Part shown: positions 48,473 through 62,700 of the stretch, piece after piece
How positions within the stretch are numbered: position 1 is the stretch's first letter
Layout: each line of letters starts with the position of its first letter
Assembly (NCBI RefSeq): GCF_041381155.1
Contig: NC_091134.1
Coordinates: forward strand, 37,035,338-37,099,337
Length of the DNA: 64,000 nucleotides
Reading direction: 5' to 3'
Source: Argopecten irradians
Lineage: Eukaryota; Mollusca; Bivalvia; Pectinida; Pectinidae
Translations under genes and position numbers: made by a program
The notes under the pieces: model-generated
Seen by the model: the letters and a program-made list of their open reading frames with translations, nothing else
What the model was told of the DNA's origin: nothing
The model's database searches: none

Positions 48473-50150
48473 TAACAGATTAACAGATTTTATTTCACTC
48501 TCAGACATACAAGTATGTAACAGGAGGTCACTATACATAATATAAACATACAAGTATATTGGGCCCATAGCGCAACAGTGCATTACAATATGTATTAGTG
48601 ATGTACATGCTCAATCAAAAGTTTTTCAATTTTCTTCAAAAACTTACATGTATTTGTCAGAACAGTAATGTTACATATAGTAAACAGGCCTTTCATTTTG
48701 ATAACACTATGGTTTCTATAATAGTAACTTGGTATATACATTTCTCGTAAACGTTTCACCATTTCATTACTGCATTGAAACAAATAATGATATTCGTTTC
48801 CAATATCAGTAAAACATAGATTACAAGTTCTATTTACTTCAGGGGTCCCAGTCCATCTTCCAGTTTCTATAGGTAAGTGCATGTTCGAGGTTCTGAATTT
48901 TATGATGATTTGTCTATCTATTGGCTTTAGTTTCACAAGATACTTTTCAAATTCAAAATTGCTTTTAAAAATAGAATAAGTACGACCTCTTGATGAATTC
49001 TCTATATCATTAAACCATTTTTGTACAAATTGATCTTGTAATCTTTGTTTTACGATAGATTTCAAATATTCTCTATTATATGTACATACATTCTGGAAGT
49101 CCCATATATAATTCAAACCAGTTTCTTCAAAAATATTTTTAACATTTTGCATCCATTTGAATTCCATGATATTATTTGTTTGCAAGTTTAACATCAACTT
49201 ATATATATTACTTGAAAGATTATCAGTAGTAATCAATTTATGCCAGAACATAATAATTCTGTTTTTAACCTCTATATAGTGAGGGAATCTCCCTAATTCA
49301 CCATATACCATGTAATTACACGTACTTTTCCTAACGCCGAGTATACGTTTACAAAACTGTAAATGAAGCTTTTCAATAGCTGTAATATTTTCGTGACCCC
49401 ATACTTCTACTGAGTACATCAATATTGGTAAAACAAGGGAATCATATACTTTTAACTGGAGAGGAAGAGGGATGTTTCTTATTTTCTTGTAAACAGCAAA
49501 CATAGCTTTTCTTGACTGTTCCAACAGTTTCAATTTCGTTTTATGAAAACTCCCATTGTAATTCACCAATATTCCTAGATAAGAAAACGAATCTACAATT
49601 TCAATCTCTTTGTTAAATAATGTGAAATGAGTTCGAGACTTCCTCTTTGAAAAAATAACAATTTTTGTCTTATTTGTGTTTACTTCAAGTTTCCAATTTT
49701 CACAATAAATTTCAAATTTATTTAAGGCTGACTGTAGATCGTTAGCTGATTCAGCCATTATAACTGTATCATCTGCATAAAGAATTACAAATAGTTTAAT
49801 ATACATTCCAATAGTATTACCTAAATCTTTTACATTCTTCAAACAGTTGACACCATGCTCTTCAAAAAAAGTTTCAATATCATTAAGAAAAATAGCAAAT
49901 AAGAAGGGTGACAAATTTTCTCCTTGCTTTACACCGACGTTGTAAGTAAACATATCAGATACATCATTTCCATTTTTGACACAGGATTTTGTATTTTCAT
50001 ATAGATTAATAATTGCTTTAAACATTTTCCTTGTTATATTGCTTCTTTGAACTTTTTGCCATAAACCGAGTCTCAAAACTGAATCAAAAGCTTTTCTAAA
50101 ATCAACAAACGATTTTTGATAAGTCCGCCGACAAGTTTCTTCAAAACTCT
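48473..50150 (-). mobile_element. 5'-truncated LINE
   Basis: A non-LTR retrotransposon in minus orientation. It begins abruptly near 50150, just before reverse-transcriptase motif A, and ends near 48473 after a short 3' untranslated region finishing in CTGTTAATCTGTTAG-type repeats. It lacks the endonuclease and the first half of the reverse transcriptase, the usual result of incomplete target-primed reverse transcription. Clade uncertain (CR1/Jockey/RTE-like). Confidence 0.8.
48595..50150 (-). CDS. LINE reverse transcriptase, C-terminal two thirds
   Basis: The frame is open from the truncation to a stop at 48595; the first internal Met is at 50076 (493 residues). Motifs in order: VDFRKAFDSV (motif A, about 50105), VGVKQGENLSPFLFAIFLND (motif B), LYADDTVIM (motif C), WKLEVNTNKTKI, SYLGI, then the connection region with VYGELGRFP, and a C-terminal CNLC...HYLFQC zinc-knuckle-like motif near residue 440. 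That it stays open over 490 codons points to a fairly young insertion. It needs upstream domains to work, so it is not mobile alone. Confidence 0.85.
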
Positions 50151-50239
50151 ATGATTGGTATTGCTATGATAATCGTGATAATCGAGAACGCCGTATAAAT
50201 GTCCGCATCAAAACTTTTTTGTTGTTGTTTTTGCAAACA

Positions 50240-50700
50240 TTGTGCCATCTTCTACCTCCTATCGATATTTGGTCCTTGAATTTAAATTCAGGATACCGTC
50301 GAACTTGAAAATACTTAGAAAATACTATAGTTTTCTTCGCATTTACTTCGAGCTTCGATGTCTTACAGCGCATTGTATTTTGTTATTATCTATCAAACGT
50401 TTTTTTTGTTTATATATTTATTTTTTTGTAAACTTTTGGAAAAGTCCGATATAAAAATTGCTTAATCCTAATTCAACCGAAACTTTTTTATTTTAAATGG
50501 GCTAAGGGAGTATTTTGTCTAAAATCTCAATATCATTAATGACCCTGGTTGTTATAATAGGAAGCTTTAAACTAATTAAACCAAAATCATTAAGGAAAAT
50601 AGGAAACAGGAATGGCGATAAAACGTCCCATTACCTGACTCCTACCAACTTACAAGTAAATAATTTTGAAATTATTAATATCAATGCAAAAAAATATACT
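50240..50700 (-). mobile_element. Older relic of a related LINE
   Basis: Minus-strand pieces resemble the neighbouring reverse transcriptase: a segment at about 50640-50570 matches the motif B region (compare 49860-49945), and 50373-50290 reads KTSKLEVNAKKTIVFSK, like the thumb block WKLEVNTNKTKIVIFSK. The catalytic YADD part is missing and frames are broken. It is more diverged than the adjacent copy. Confidence 0.5.
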
Positions 50701-53332
50701 TTATATTGAAATGATTACCAGTCTGATAATATAGTCAAACTAATATATGAATGTGTTTTTCGTAACGAATAATAAACGTCATTCTGTGAAACTTTGTTCT
50801 TTCTCAAATTGAGTACCGATTGCAAGTTCTTTTGTCTCTAAGTTTTCAGACGTGAGTTTGTCTCACCTAAATGTTAAACATACACAATAAACCATTTAAA
50901 TTGCAATTAGGGTTATTTTACTGTGAAAGCTTCTGACACCTTAATGTTAAAAACTCGCGACATTTATATTTTTACGAGTTTTTCATGCCTTTTTGACACG
51001 CGAATCACAATCTGTTTGTTGACATAATTGTCCTTGAACCTGCTATAAAAGCACACCTCCAATGGTTCATAATTACCTGCCCTCGTGACACTGTTCCTAT
51101 TGCGTAACGACCGTTAGCTACCCCGGGGGTTGTCGACCGTACGGTACCCGATACCATAAAGAAATTCCCGCCATTTTAATAGGTGACATTGTCAGATCAA
51201 AGCAGACGACACCGGGTTAATTTTTCCGCCATCCTCTCGTGCGTGACATCAATCATTTGCAGATGACGAGGACAGGCTGGACACACGTTGACCATAGCCA
51301 CCAGCTGACATTGTCATTGTCCTGAAATGGGTGTGTACAAGAAAGGTCATTACGGAGCTGTGACGTAAAACCTTGACCACAGCACAAGGGATTCCTCTAG
51401 GGCACATACAATCGATTTGATTGAGGGGAAATCGATTATCATTAAAATATTCTAAAATGCCTTATATAGATAAATTAGTAGATAGTCTCGATATTAGATT
51501 CAATTGAATTTGATGCACATACATAGTAAATGTAAAAAGAGTGTAATCATTGTAAAAATAGAAGTGATCATAAATTATTTTTATTATTATTTTTAATAGC
51601 ATCCAAGGATTCTATGATGGTTGGAGTACAATATAAGATCAGAGGTCACTGAAAGTTAATGACGAATACACGAGTTCACACATGTAAACATCTTATGATA
51701 TGTATAAATTAAACAAAATCCAAGGATTAATAAGCAATTTTATCACTTATAAAACCTTGACAAAACCTTATGGTTTAAAAAAAGATGCTATTCCTTAATC
51801 AAAGCAGCTGACATGGATATAGATTATCTATGACAGTTTCTGATAAAATGTACAGCGCTGACATACATGTTTTGTACACATACTTTTTGATTATCTATGG
51901 GAGATTTGTGATTCTCTCAGGATATGTAATCTACACAAAGTCTTATCGTTTCAACAATAAATTGCTGTTCGTTTCGTGTTTGTTGTAGAATGCATAAATA
52001 TCCAAGTATCCTGAAAACAATATACCTCCGGTACTGGGGTTGATTTAGTGCACATAGCATGTTGGGTCGAAATAACCCGCCGTATACATCAAACGGGCCG
52101 AGACATTTCGTACCTACACACAATAGATGTAAACAAACATGTAGACAAACACGTTGTGTTAGTGTTATTTCGGACTGAAGAAGGCCCTATAGTGGCTGGA
52201 TATATATTCCATAGAAATGATTTTGATTTTACTTTGAATTTATTTATTTTGGCCTTTTATTTCGGATTATTAATATACTAGCTTTATACCGTTTTTCCTC
52301 ATTAATATACCTCCGGTACTGAACTTTGTTAATTTTAGAAATGTACCTACTACCAAATATTTGTCCATGGTTTTGATAAAGAAAGAGAATTGTTTACATC
52401 GTTTCTGTACTTTATTTGAAATACTGGTGTTCTGGATTCATTATCTATAATATTTGATCGTCAGGGTATAATTGTATTCATACTGTAATTTCATTAATTC
52501 TCTTTGAACTAACAAAGATGCCGGAGTCCATATAACAAAACCCAGCTGCAGAGTTGCAGATGGAATAATTTATTCCCGCCAAATTAAATTACACATATAA
52601 TTTCCCGCCAAAATTAATCACCGCCAATGATGTAATCGTGTATACAAATGTAGCTTATGGTCACAGAGTGATCCGCGCAATTTGACAGTTGTTTACAAAC
52701 GTAATGACGACATCTGATAAGCTATATCACTCAAAGAATGCCGCCTCGCGCGGGATGAAAGACCACGTGATAATCCGTTCTGTAAATATTACGGTATTAA
52801 TGGGGTCGGTTATCGATAGTTCTTTGATTAGAGGACAGTTCAAAATACTTCTGTATTGTAAATTAACACTTAGTGTCTAAAGGACATGATTTTCTTTTGA
52901 TCTGGGCACATTGATACGGAGTTCTACCCGTGAGAGTTAACACCTAAGCTCTACCTGTCGAGAGGTGTGATATTGTCTGTAGTCGAACACAAAAACAGTA
53001 CAGTAGTTGGTATAATTAAGTTAAAATTAACATTAGAGAACGTAAGTTAATTTAAAAGTGTTTATCGTCAAGTGTATGAAACTAACGTTAAAACAACTCT
53101 AAATCAGTCCAATTAGTTCTTTGGTATAGGTACCTTTCATCATGGAAATAATTTCTTTGAAGTCTTTAATTGAATTGTATTACATGCATAGTGCGAACAG
53201 ATACAACATGTTAACAAATGTTTGCATATTTGTTATTTTTCTTTAAGTAAAAGATGTACGTCGCATATTTATCTTAAGGTTTTACATGTATAATTATAGT
53301 CAATTACCGTTTTCAATATTAATAAAGGTTGA
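50701..53332. other. Intergenic stretch without a recognised gene
   Basis: No supported frame. CTATAAAAG at about 51041 resembles a TATA box but no gene follows. A 17-bp direct repeat ATATACCTCCGGTACTG occurs near 52019 and 52300. Paired CCCGCCAAA blocks lie near 52575 and 52604. Confidence 0.4.
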
Positions 53333-53699
53333 TTAAAGATGATCCACCGCTGACGAATGGCATTTTTTCACTATCAAAGACAGGAACAGACGATTTAGTA
53401 TTTTTCTTCAGTTACAGAAGTTACTTACTTTACACCATTACCACCATTGAAAAGTTTGAGCTTCTAATTTTATTTCAAGGTAAAAATATAAGAAATAATT
53501 AATTGTAACCCGAAAAATTTCCGTGGCACTATATCCTATTTGGAATGAAGTACTGATTGCGCATGCACCAAAGGCAAAATAAACTGTTTTATGTTATTTT
53601 TTTTTGTGTTAATTAGACATATATTTACACTATTAAACACCAACTATTGTTAAAATGATGAATATCATTTATGCTCTGTCGGCGGAGAAGCATCTTTAA
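53333..53699. mobile_element. Short inverted-repeat element, TTAA-bounded, copy 2
   Basis: Reverse-oriented relative of 508-868, with ends TTAAAGATGATCCACCGC and, at the right, GCGGAGAAGCATCTTTAA. Both copies are diverged, so neither insertion is recent. Confidence 0.7.
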
Positions 53700-54199
53700 A
53701 AAAATGTTTGGGTATACATGTATTCAATTAATCTTCATATCTCGATTATCTAATTTTGGGGAAAAGTGCATCAATAATGAAAACAAATGAAAAGAATTCG
53801 GTATCTTCATAATAAATAAATTGCCTAATATGTCAAGTACAGCCAGAATGGTCTGTCTGTTTAACTTGAAATCCATATGCTGTCCCTCTGCTTAGATATG
53901 CTTTACATGGTGTCCATTTTACAGAGCAAATCAGAAATGGCACCAAAATGCAACTTAAAATTGCGATGCGCTAGTATTGAATAAGTATAAAAAAAAATGG
54001 AAAGAAAGAAAACGGTAAAATTCTGGAAAATATCTGAAGGTGAACTAACTAAAAATATGTGTACTAGTAACCAATGCGTCTCAGTTTTTCAATTCTTTGT
54101 TTGAATATTAGTTTTTTTTGTCTCTGCCACACACACGTGTAATCATGCAAGAAATCCTAAGAATCATTGTGACATTCCCACTAAGTCTGACTTCACGTC

Positions 54200-54666
54200 G
54201 TTTCTATGACAACACTCTATCTCCCAGCCCATCTCCATAGCAATAACCCAATCGGCTCTCATGTTTTGGTTTTGAATCATTGTCTTTTGAGCAACACTAT
54301 CGCATAACAACAACCGTTTCCAAATTAAATTGACAACCGTCACCACGGTAACAATCCCAATCAGAGCGTGGCAGTACATATCGTGTCCATGCATCGAATC
54401 TAGATAATCTATCTTCAAAACACCACTTCTCAAACCTTGCTTCATTGTGTTTGCCATAACAACATTTCCACTCCAAATTCTAAAGGACTTCTGAGACTAT
54501 ACAGCCTCAATGGTGACACTTGTGTTGAAGGTTTCGCTTCTGATGAGAAGTATAATGATTCCCGTATAACCATGACGATATCCAGCATCAACTTGTTTCA
54601 CCTACACTTCCAACCCCAGTCTTGTATATCATTGATATCATTGGGAACTGCAGTTGCTATGGTAAC
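54200..54666. promoter_or_regulatory. Cluster of RFX X-box-like sites
   Basis: Five sites resemble the X-box (two half sites like GTNRCC and RGYAAC around a short gap): GTTTCTATGACAAC (54200), a weaker CTCCATAGCAATAAC (54233), GTCACCACGGTAAC (54339), GTTTGCCATAACAAC (54449) and GTTGCTATGGTAAC (54653). RFX factors bind such sites in animals. No start site was found nearby, so an enhancer role is inference. Confidence 0.35.
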
Positions 54667-54970
54667 CCGCATGAACATGCTTAAATTAGCTAAATGTAAC
54701 TATTTTGTCATGATTGGCCTATCACGACAAAATGGTCACATTTGCTTTATTGTTAAATTTTTCAGCATTAAGTTTGTTAAAGATTGGCTCTATTGTTTCT
54801 AAGTTATTTTATGCATATATCGGATGGCTAATACGGGAACCAAGCTTCAAAATAAGAAAACATACATACTTGGACCAAAGGTGTACTAAAGATTTAAAAT
54901 GACTTCTGTAAAAAAAAAAAGATGGATTTGGGCATTTTGGAGTACAACAAGAGCCCATTCTTGTTAATAG

Positions 54971-55213
54971 TCTGGGTCCGGTTGTTCAAAGCGTTATTAG
55001 CTTAATCACAGATTAACAACAATTTTCAAATCAAGATGAAATATTTTCTTGTAATCATAATTTTTACAAGATTCTCATGAGTTCTATTCTTTACCTACTT
55101 ATTTATTTTAGCGATTATATAATTACAAGTTCTGCAGCAAATGAGAAATGAAAATTTCACTTATCAAGAGATTAAGCTGATTGCCTATATAATTATGAAC
55201 AACCGGACCCAGA
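54971..55213. mobile_element. Short inverted-repeat element of about 240 bp
   Basis: TCTGGGTCCGGTTGTTCA at 54971 and its reverse complement ending at 55213 form perfect 18-bp ends; the GCTTAATC / GATTAAGC pair inside extends the fold. No coding frame and no clear target duplication. 53700-54199 and 55214-56784 hold nothing else recognisable apart from probable E2F7/8 3' untranslated sequence next to 56785. Confidence 0.65.
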
Positions 55214-56784
55214 TCCATCATTAAATTTTCTCCTCACTGGCCATGACTGCATCGTCAGTTACCCACGTGTATCAGCCTATTCTGTAAACAGTGTTGTGGA
55301 GTTTAGACACTGGATTTCTGAGGGTGCACTAGTTGTTGAACATTCATTACTTCAGTCGATTTATTTCCAAATGTCGAATAGTTTCAAAATGAACTTTTTT
55401 AGAAACTAAACATGATGCCACAATGACAAGAGTGGTTAAATGTGTTACTACCACTTTTAGCCTTCCACCTGTGGATTGCAAGCACACAATTCACATGGTG
55501 TAAATATCTCCGGCCATTTCTGCCTCCTTAGATGACACTGGTTATATAATAGGATGTAAATAAAAATAAATCTCAACTGAACAAACGTAACATGATTTGA
55601 TTGTGGAAACATAGGCTAAAATTTACTGACTAGCCAAGTTGCAGAGTAGTTCAGTAGTTGATTGTCAAGTCTAGACTCTCAGAGCGACTACAAACTAGTG
55701 CATGCTTCTTCACAAGATTGAGCACATTTATAAAGTTTGAAATAAAAAGTTCAAAGATGTTTTAAGATATTATTAAATAGTTTATTATATTAGGTACATT
55801 TTCCTGTACAGATAATAGTATATGTACAAAATCATCTGTGCATGTTTTAAATTATAATTGATATTAGGCACAAATGTCATTGATAAAAAAAACTAAATAT
55901 TTAAAACTTAACAATTCTGAATTGTAATGACTTACAGAATTAATTTGTAAAATACTTTAAAATAATTTAATACCATATCTTGGATCATGCAAATGATGTG
56001 AAAATAATGATAATATAGATTTTGGTGAAATATAAATATAAAAGGGCACTAATTAAAATGAGCAGATGAATATTTATAACATCGATTGAACGTAACAAGA
56101 AATTCAGATATTAACAAGGAAATGAAACCAAGGAGAAGTGATGACAATGATGAAAAATAATGAATCGATAAAAATGGTTATTAAGAGATCTAGATGAATT
56201 TTAAAATCTTTATGGAATGAAACTAAAATTTCTTGCTGAATCTAAAAACAAACTAAAAATGTGAGGATGTTATCACAGAAATGCTAATGTTAATAACAAG
56301 CTGAGCATTGTTTTCTGTTCTTGAACAACTCCATGGAATATTTCTTGCCATTTAAAAAATTTCACATAAAACAAATTAAAAATTCATACCGATATTCTTG
56401 TTTTCACAATCCTAAATTCTAAATTCTAGATAGACTAGCTATCTCTTCCATGTCATCCATTTACACAGCTGAATAACACTTCTATATATACATTTATATA
56501 TATCCACATGTGCAACTCATCATTCTCGACAACATTCCTGCACTTAAATAATTTCCCAGCTATACATTACATGTACACTCACAAATAATTAACAAATTGG
56601 ATAAAAAGCAGGCAATCACAATACATTCAATCATAAAACAATCAATCCAGACACAACTGAAATAATATACAAGTAAACCAAATTCATTTACACAAGCTTG
56701 TAAATCCATGCACCAAGCAAAAATCATTTAGACACTCACAACTTATATAATCACAATCAAGCAATTAAAAGTTCATATGCACTA

Positions 56785-59700
56785 TTAACAGTTTACACTG
56801 GCAATGTCTAAGAGATCTAGTTTCCTTGCTGTGGAACTTGAGATTTCTTTGGTCATGGTGGGCACAAGTGAAGGGCTACCAATTGGGAATCCACCAGGAG
56901 TGTAACCGAAGAACTTTGAGGACAGAACCTGCGGTCGCTCCGTTGGTGTGATGAATGACGTGGTGGGGATTGTTGGCCTTTCTGTGGGCGTCAATAGACT
57001 CGGATTAGTAACAGGAACAGGACAAGACAATTTGGAAGAAGTCGAGATGCTTTGTAGCTGTTCAATGGTGGAGAAGGTACATGGAGTCGGTGGGAACGAG
57101 AACAAGTTTGGACTAGAAGAGCCACTGCTGGGAGTAAGAGGTGGACTGAATGTTATTGGCACCATAAAGTTAATGGGTTGTCCCTGAACACCTGAGGCAC
57201 TGAGTGGTACACCCTGGATAATCTGCATCTTTGGTGTGCGATCTGACTGGCTAATCTTTGGAGTGTTAACGATTGGACACTTATCAGAAGACTGACCGAT
57301 AGGAAACTGGAGTATGGTTGGTGATTGGTTTGGTAACTGAACAGCGATCTGTTGAACACTACTTGTCCTGTTCTGCTTCTTTTGAGACTGCTGAGTTGGG
57401 GAGGTAGAATCTAGGTTACATGCAGACTCATTGTCTGATGGGGGAGTGGGATACTCCATACGCATCCTTTTTGACGAATCAACATCGGGACTACCATTAT
57501 GAGACCTCTTGTTATTATTAGCACTGTCAAGAGAACACAAAATGGTTTCTGTTGAACAAACTATAGCCTTTGGTTTTTCATGCAGTGATGATGAGGATGA
57601 ACATTCTACAATTTCCTGAAATTCGCCTGGTTTCTTTAGATTTTTGTTGATAGGAACTGGCACTTTTAGTGATTTTAGCACAGCATCAATCTGATCCTTT
57701 GTCAGGGGGATCATTGTCGGCGGTCTCTGATTAAGCTGGGAGGTTTTTACAACAATTGTCTCAGTCACTGGTTTGTTTGGCATTTCTTTAGATTCCTTTG
57801 GCACTGCAATGCTGACCATTTTCTTGGCAACTGTCTGAACAGGGAGTTTGTGAGTAACCGGTCCAATAGTGCAGGAGTTGACAATCTGAAACTGGCCATT
57901 TTTTTGCTGAAGAATGAAATGTTTCCCTTTTGGTTTGATCTGTTTCTGATGAATATCGTCTTGACTCAGGCTCTTTGGGAAATCTGTAAAAAAAGAGTTT
58001 GGCCAATTTAGTAAAGACACTCCTAAACACATATTCAGAAACATTCAAAATGCAAACTTTTCAGAAATCAGAAGGATTGAAGAAAATACTAAAGACAAAG
58101 GAAACAATAGATATTCATTTAACGTTTTCATGGAAAACTAGACTTGGAATTTGTTGTTCTGACAATTTCTAGGTGAACTAAAACCTACCATCTACAAGTT
58201 GTTCACAGGTTGGACTAGCTGGTTGTGACATTGAAGCATATAGACGGTGGCGTTCCTTCTCTGCGATCTCACAGATTTGCTCAAATGAAGTATTGCGTTT
58301 GAAGGATGACTTGACTACTGGATTTTCTGAATTTGGTGTTGGTGTAAAGCAACCTGTAAATACAAATGACTAAACATAACAATTGGTCATTATTAATGAT
58401 AAAACATAGTCTATATTAACAGTTTGGCTTGCATATTTGTTTTTGAACTACGTTTGTTGCATATCACATTGTTAATGGCTAGGGTAATGTTTACCCAGGT
58501 TAAGCTTTAATAGGTATTACATATTACAATTATATATATATATATATCAATGTGTATGAATGGTGAAAAGCTTTAAATCAAATTTTGTTATTCTCGCTTC
58601 AATCAGCAATTAGCTTTCACTTGTTAGATTTTAATCCATTTTACACAAGGGACCTCTCTATCACTTCGTTGAAAGTTTATAGCTATAGCAGCAAAGTTGA
58701 CAGATGTGGACCATGTAAAACAACTTGTGAACTGTCAACTCAACTAAATTCATCCTTCAGATTAGTTTTCTAGCAGCAAAGCTTACTTACAAATTTTACT
58801 GATGTGATTGCATCAGTAAATGTACATACCAAGAGGAGCACTAGACGCTGAGGTACAGCTTGGTTGAAGAGGTCGACCAACCAAATCAGCAACTGTAACA
58901 ATATTGAAAATGTATTCAAAGTTAAAGACAAAATACTAGTCAGTCCAAATACTGCATAAAGTAAAAGATTAGCTAACTATGATCTCGAAAAGAATATAAA
59001 ATTTGCTCCTGAAAGTTTGTGTTTTGATTCCATGTAAGACTTTAAAACAATCTATTCCAACTCAGAATCAGAAGCATAGGATTGAATATTACAAATACAA
59101 AAAGGTTGACTAGTCTTTTAAAATTTTGAAACACTCACCATGCTGATTTTTGACACAATCTAGCAAAGAATGTCGAGAACTGGGTCGGTGATACCCATCA
59201 TTGTAGCAAACTGAAAGGAAAATTAACCATCAAAATAATTTATACATACATGCGCTACTTAATATTATAATACAATGATACACCATAAAGACAAAAAACA
59301 ATCTACATATTGGAGTTATATTTTCTACTGACATATTGTCAAACTTGCCTTTAATAGTGATCTCTGTATAAAGACTGCTTGTTCCTACACCAAAATGGCT
59401 ATTTATAACACAATTTGACATGAGACCAGGTTTGACAAAATTTGTTGTTATGCTAAACCATATTCTTATTAAAAACATAATTAAATCAAATATCCACAAA
59501 AATGAAATTGGATACAAAGTAAATGTATCCTTAATTTGGCACTGATGCACAATTAACCCTTAGGCTGCTGCAATGGTTTGTATAGTAATGGCTCTCAGTG
59601 CTGCATTAATTTTGTAAAATCCAGGGAAATGATAACTTAATTATAAATGATTATATCTTGAAAACTATTTGCATTATGTGAATAAAAGTTATATGAAAAT

Positions 59701-62700
59701 TGTTTGTTATTGCCTGTAGTTTATATTGATGTTGTTTATTCCGCAAATATACTTCTCGTTAAGCATACAGGTAACAATACAGGTGACTAAAGGTAAAAAT
59801 ATTAGGTTGTATCAAATAATAACAAGAAAACTCAATTAAAATTATGAAATAAAACCAATTTAATAGAGTAACCTTAGTATTAAGAAGCATATGGCTTCAT
59901 TTTGTTATTAAGTCTTTGAAAAAATCCAGGTAAAAACTAATTAATATTCAAACAAAATCTTGATAATTGTTCATGAAGGAAAGAAGCTAGTTCCCTGTTT
60001 AATTTCTGGTCTATCATCACATAGTGTATGCATTTGCATTATGCACCACATATTATCTCTATCTTAGACCAAGTTACCCTTAAAAGTATTGTTATAGCTC
60101 AGGTGAGTCCAGGTAAGTCATTTTCAGTCAGATGAAAGTTAATTAGACAATATAACTAGAAAACGAATCAAACAATCCTAAACAATTTCTGAAAAATTGT
60201 TTTTCAAATGCATCATGACTTGACCAACAGTGGTGTAAATCAATTAATCTGAATAAAACCCATAGCCGTTATCAACGTAAAAGAAACACCTGCATCTCGT
60301 AAAACGTAATCCCAGTGTCATTTTTCGTTCATGTTTTCTTTCAACATGCCGGTCATTTACGGTAAACTTCGTGTAGATAATATAAACAAATTTGTGTGAA
60401 CAACTATATTTTCTATATTGTAATCATCCAAAAATGCTTTTAAAAGCAACTAGCTTACATTTATTCATGTTATGCATTAATTTCAACTCGCCTGTGAAAG
60501 TCAATCTTGTCGTCTGTCAACACGGCAGCCGGCCGCGTGGGGGGCTGCCTCATGTTCTGTGTTGGCATCGGGCACACACTTATTTATAGGAGAAATTAAA
60601 ATAATTTTGCCTTCTATTGGATCCCAATCTAAAGTATCTGACCCTTCAAATTTACTTTCAACTTCTGACACATCGCTAGCAAAGAACTGTTGTACACGTT
60701 CTTCATCACTTCGATCTATCGGAGCGGCCATTTTGACGAGTCAGTATACCATTCGAATTCCTCCACACCTGTGGTTATTTTTAGTGTATAATCCCGAGAA
60801 TATCGAATGTAATTACACTAGAACCAATCGGAAGCATTCTACTTTCGTTTTCAGTCATAATTTTAGCAACAGGAGGGAGATTTGACGATCGGATCGCCGG
60901 TTGAAAACTCGGAGTCAAAAAACGTCTTTTTACGCGTGTAGCACTGAGGGCCATTTAAACCAACGCGTATATAGTCGCGTGTAGCAGTCTAAGGGTTAAG
61001 AAGGAACCTATATACTGACCATTAATATCCTTCATGTTGTCTACATCTGGGCCGATGTACTTGAAGGCTGGTTTGCGTCCTCTTATTTCGGTGACATGGA
61101 CTTTACGAATGAGATCTAGGCTTGTGAGTATGTTTGCAATGTCGTATAGACGTCGGATTTTTGCTGTAACAGATTTTTTTTGGTTAAAATTGAAAATATC
61201 TGGTTTCTTGAAGTTACTGTTGGAGCTCATTTATCATTATTAACACATTGTGTTTCTTAAGTTTTTTATGTACATGCTGAATTATGGTTCTTACAACAAT
61301 TCCAGGGCTTATTTTTGGAATACTTTGGGAATGGGGCCCTGAAAAAAGCCCAGAGTGCAAATTACTCTAACCTTACCTATATCAAAGCTAAGCTTCACTT
61401 CCCTTCATGGAGAATAATTGAAAAATAACTTTTCATTTTTTTCTTCTTCATCTAAACAAGCCATCTTTATCATACCAGTGCAAAATTGTAAGCTTTTTAG
61501 CCCTGAATTGAATTAAATAACAAACAAGCTCCCAAAACATAGTCTACTCCATCAGAGTACTAAGACATTCATAATCTATATATAATCATTGCCAAGACCA
61601 AACTATTCAACAAGTTTCTTACTTTTGAATTTGGAATTTTCTGTCCTGTCAACATTTGGATCTCCAATCAAAATCTTTGCTGCTAAATCAAGGTTGACTG
61701 TTTTTGGCTGAAAAAGAAGTAGAAACAATGTCAAAGCTATATGATAGGCATGCATACAATGATACGTGTCAACTCTCTTACACTTTTGTAAATTTCTTGT
61801 ATGCCATAGATTTGTAAAATAATTTAATAAATGTGTTGCTTTCTGTTGCTATTGCAGAAAATATTAATCAAGTAATCACCCAGCCTTTTTCAAAACATAA
61901 AATTTCACAAACACTCACCTGAGAAACCAGAAATAACATGAGAAATTTTTGGCTCATTATACCAAGGGATTTGTCTTTTCTCATCAAAGCTGCAAAATAA
62001 ATTGTAAATCATTAGTAAATTCAGTTTTCATACTTTTCTTGAAATATGCATAAATTTAGAGAGTTTTCCTTCATTTGGGAAAAATTTATCTTGGGGAAGG
62101 GGCCTTTCTTTGGCCCCAAATGTACCTAACTAAATCTCTGGTTTGCCTATCTTTGTCAGTCCTTTTGTAGTTTTTTTTCTTTTTTTTTCTTTTTTCTTTT
62201 AAATATTTTCATATTACTACAAATAATGTTGAAGTCCATGACCATTTAAAGCAACCAGGGCCCTGTTTCAATATCTAACATTTCTCAAATTATGGAATGT
62301 TAGATAGTGGAATTGAGCTCAGACCTCAATATTATCTTGGAATACACTGATGTCAGATTACAATTTTTGAGTATTTTAATTTCATCGCTTTTATTACATC
62401 CCTAGTTTTTATTTAACATCAAATTTTCTATATTTAAACAGTGATAATCAATATACCTATTCCCGCTGGCAAGGTATCATTGCCTTTTCGACAAGACTGA
62501 TTTGTGGTTGAGTCATGGTTAACCTGCTCTTCCAGTTCACGGTTCAGTTCATAGTCTTTCACATTTTTCAGCTGCTCATCAAAACCTTCTGCAACACCTA
62601 ATGCCTGAAAAATAGAACGTATTCTAATCATAATGCAGTCATTTAATCACTCTACAATGTAATTCAAACACCATATTATATGATCTATAATTTTGTTAAC

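Noticed and set aside
51030-51060. TATA-type promoter
   Set aside because: CTATAAAAG is present, but no coding exon or other start signal follows within several kilobases.
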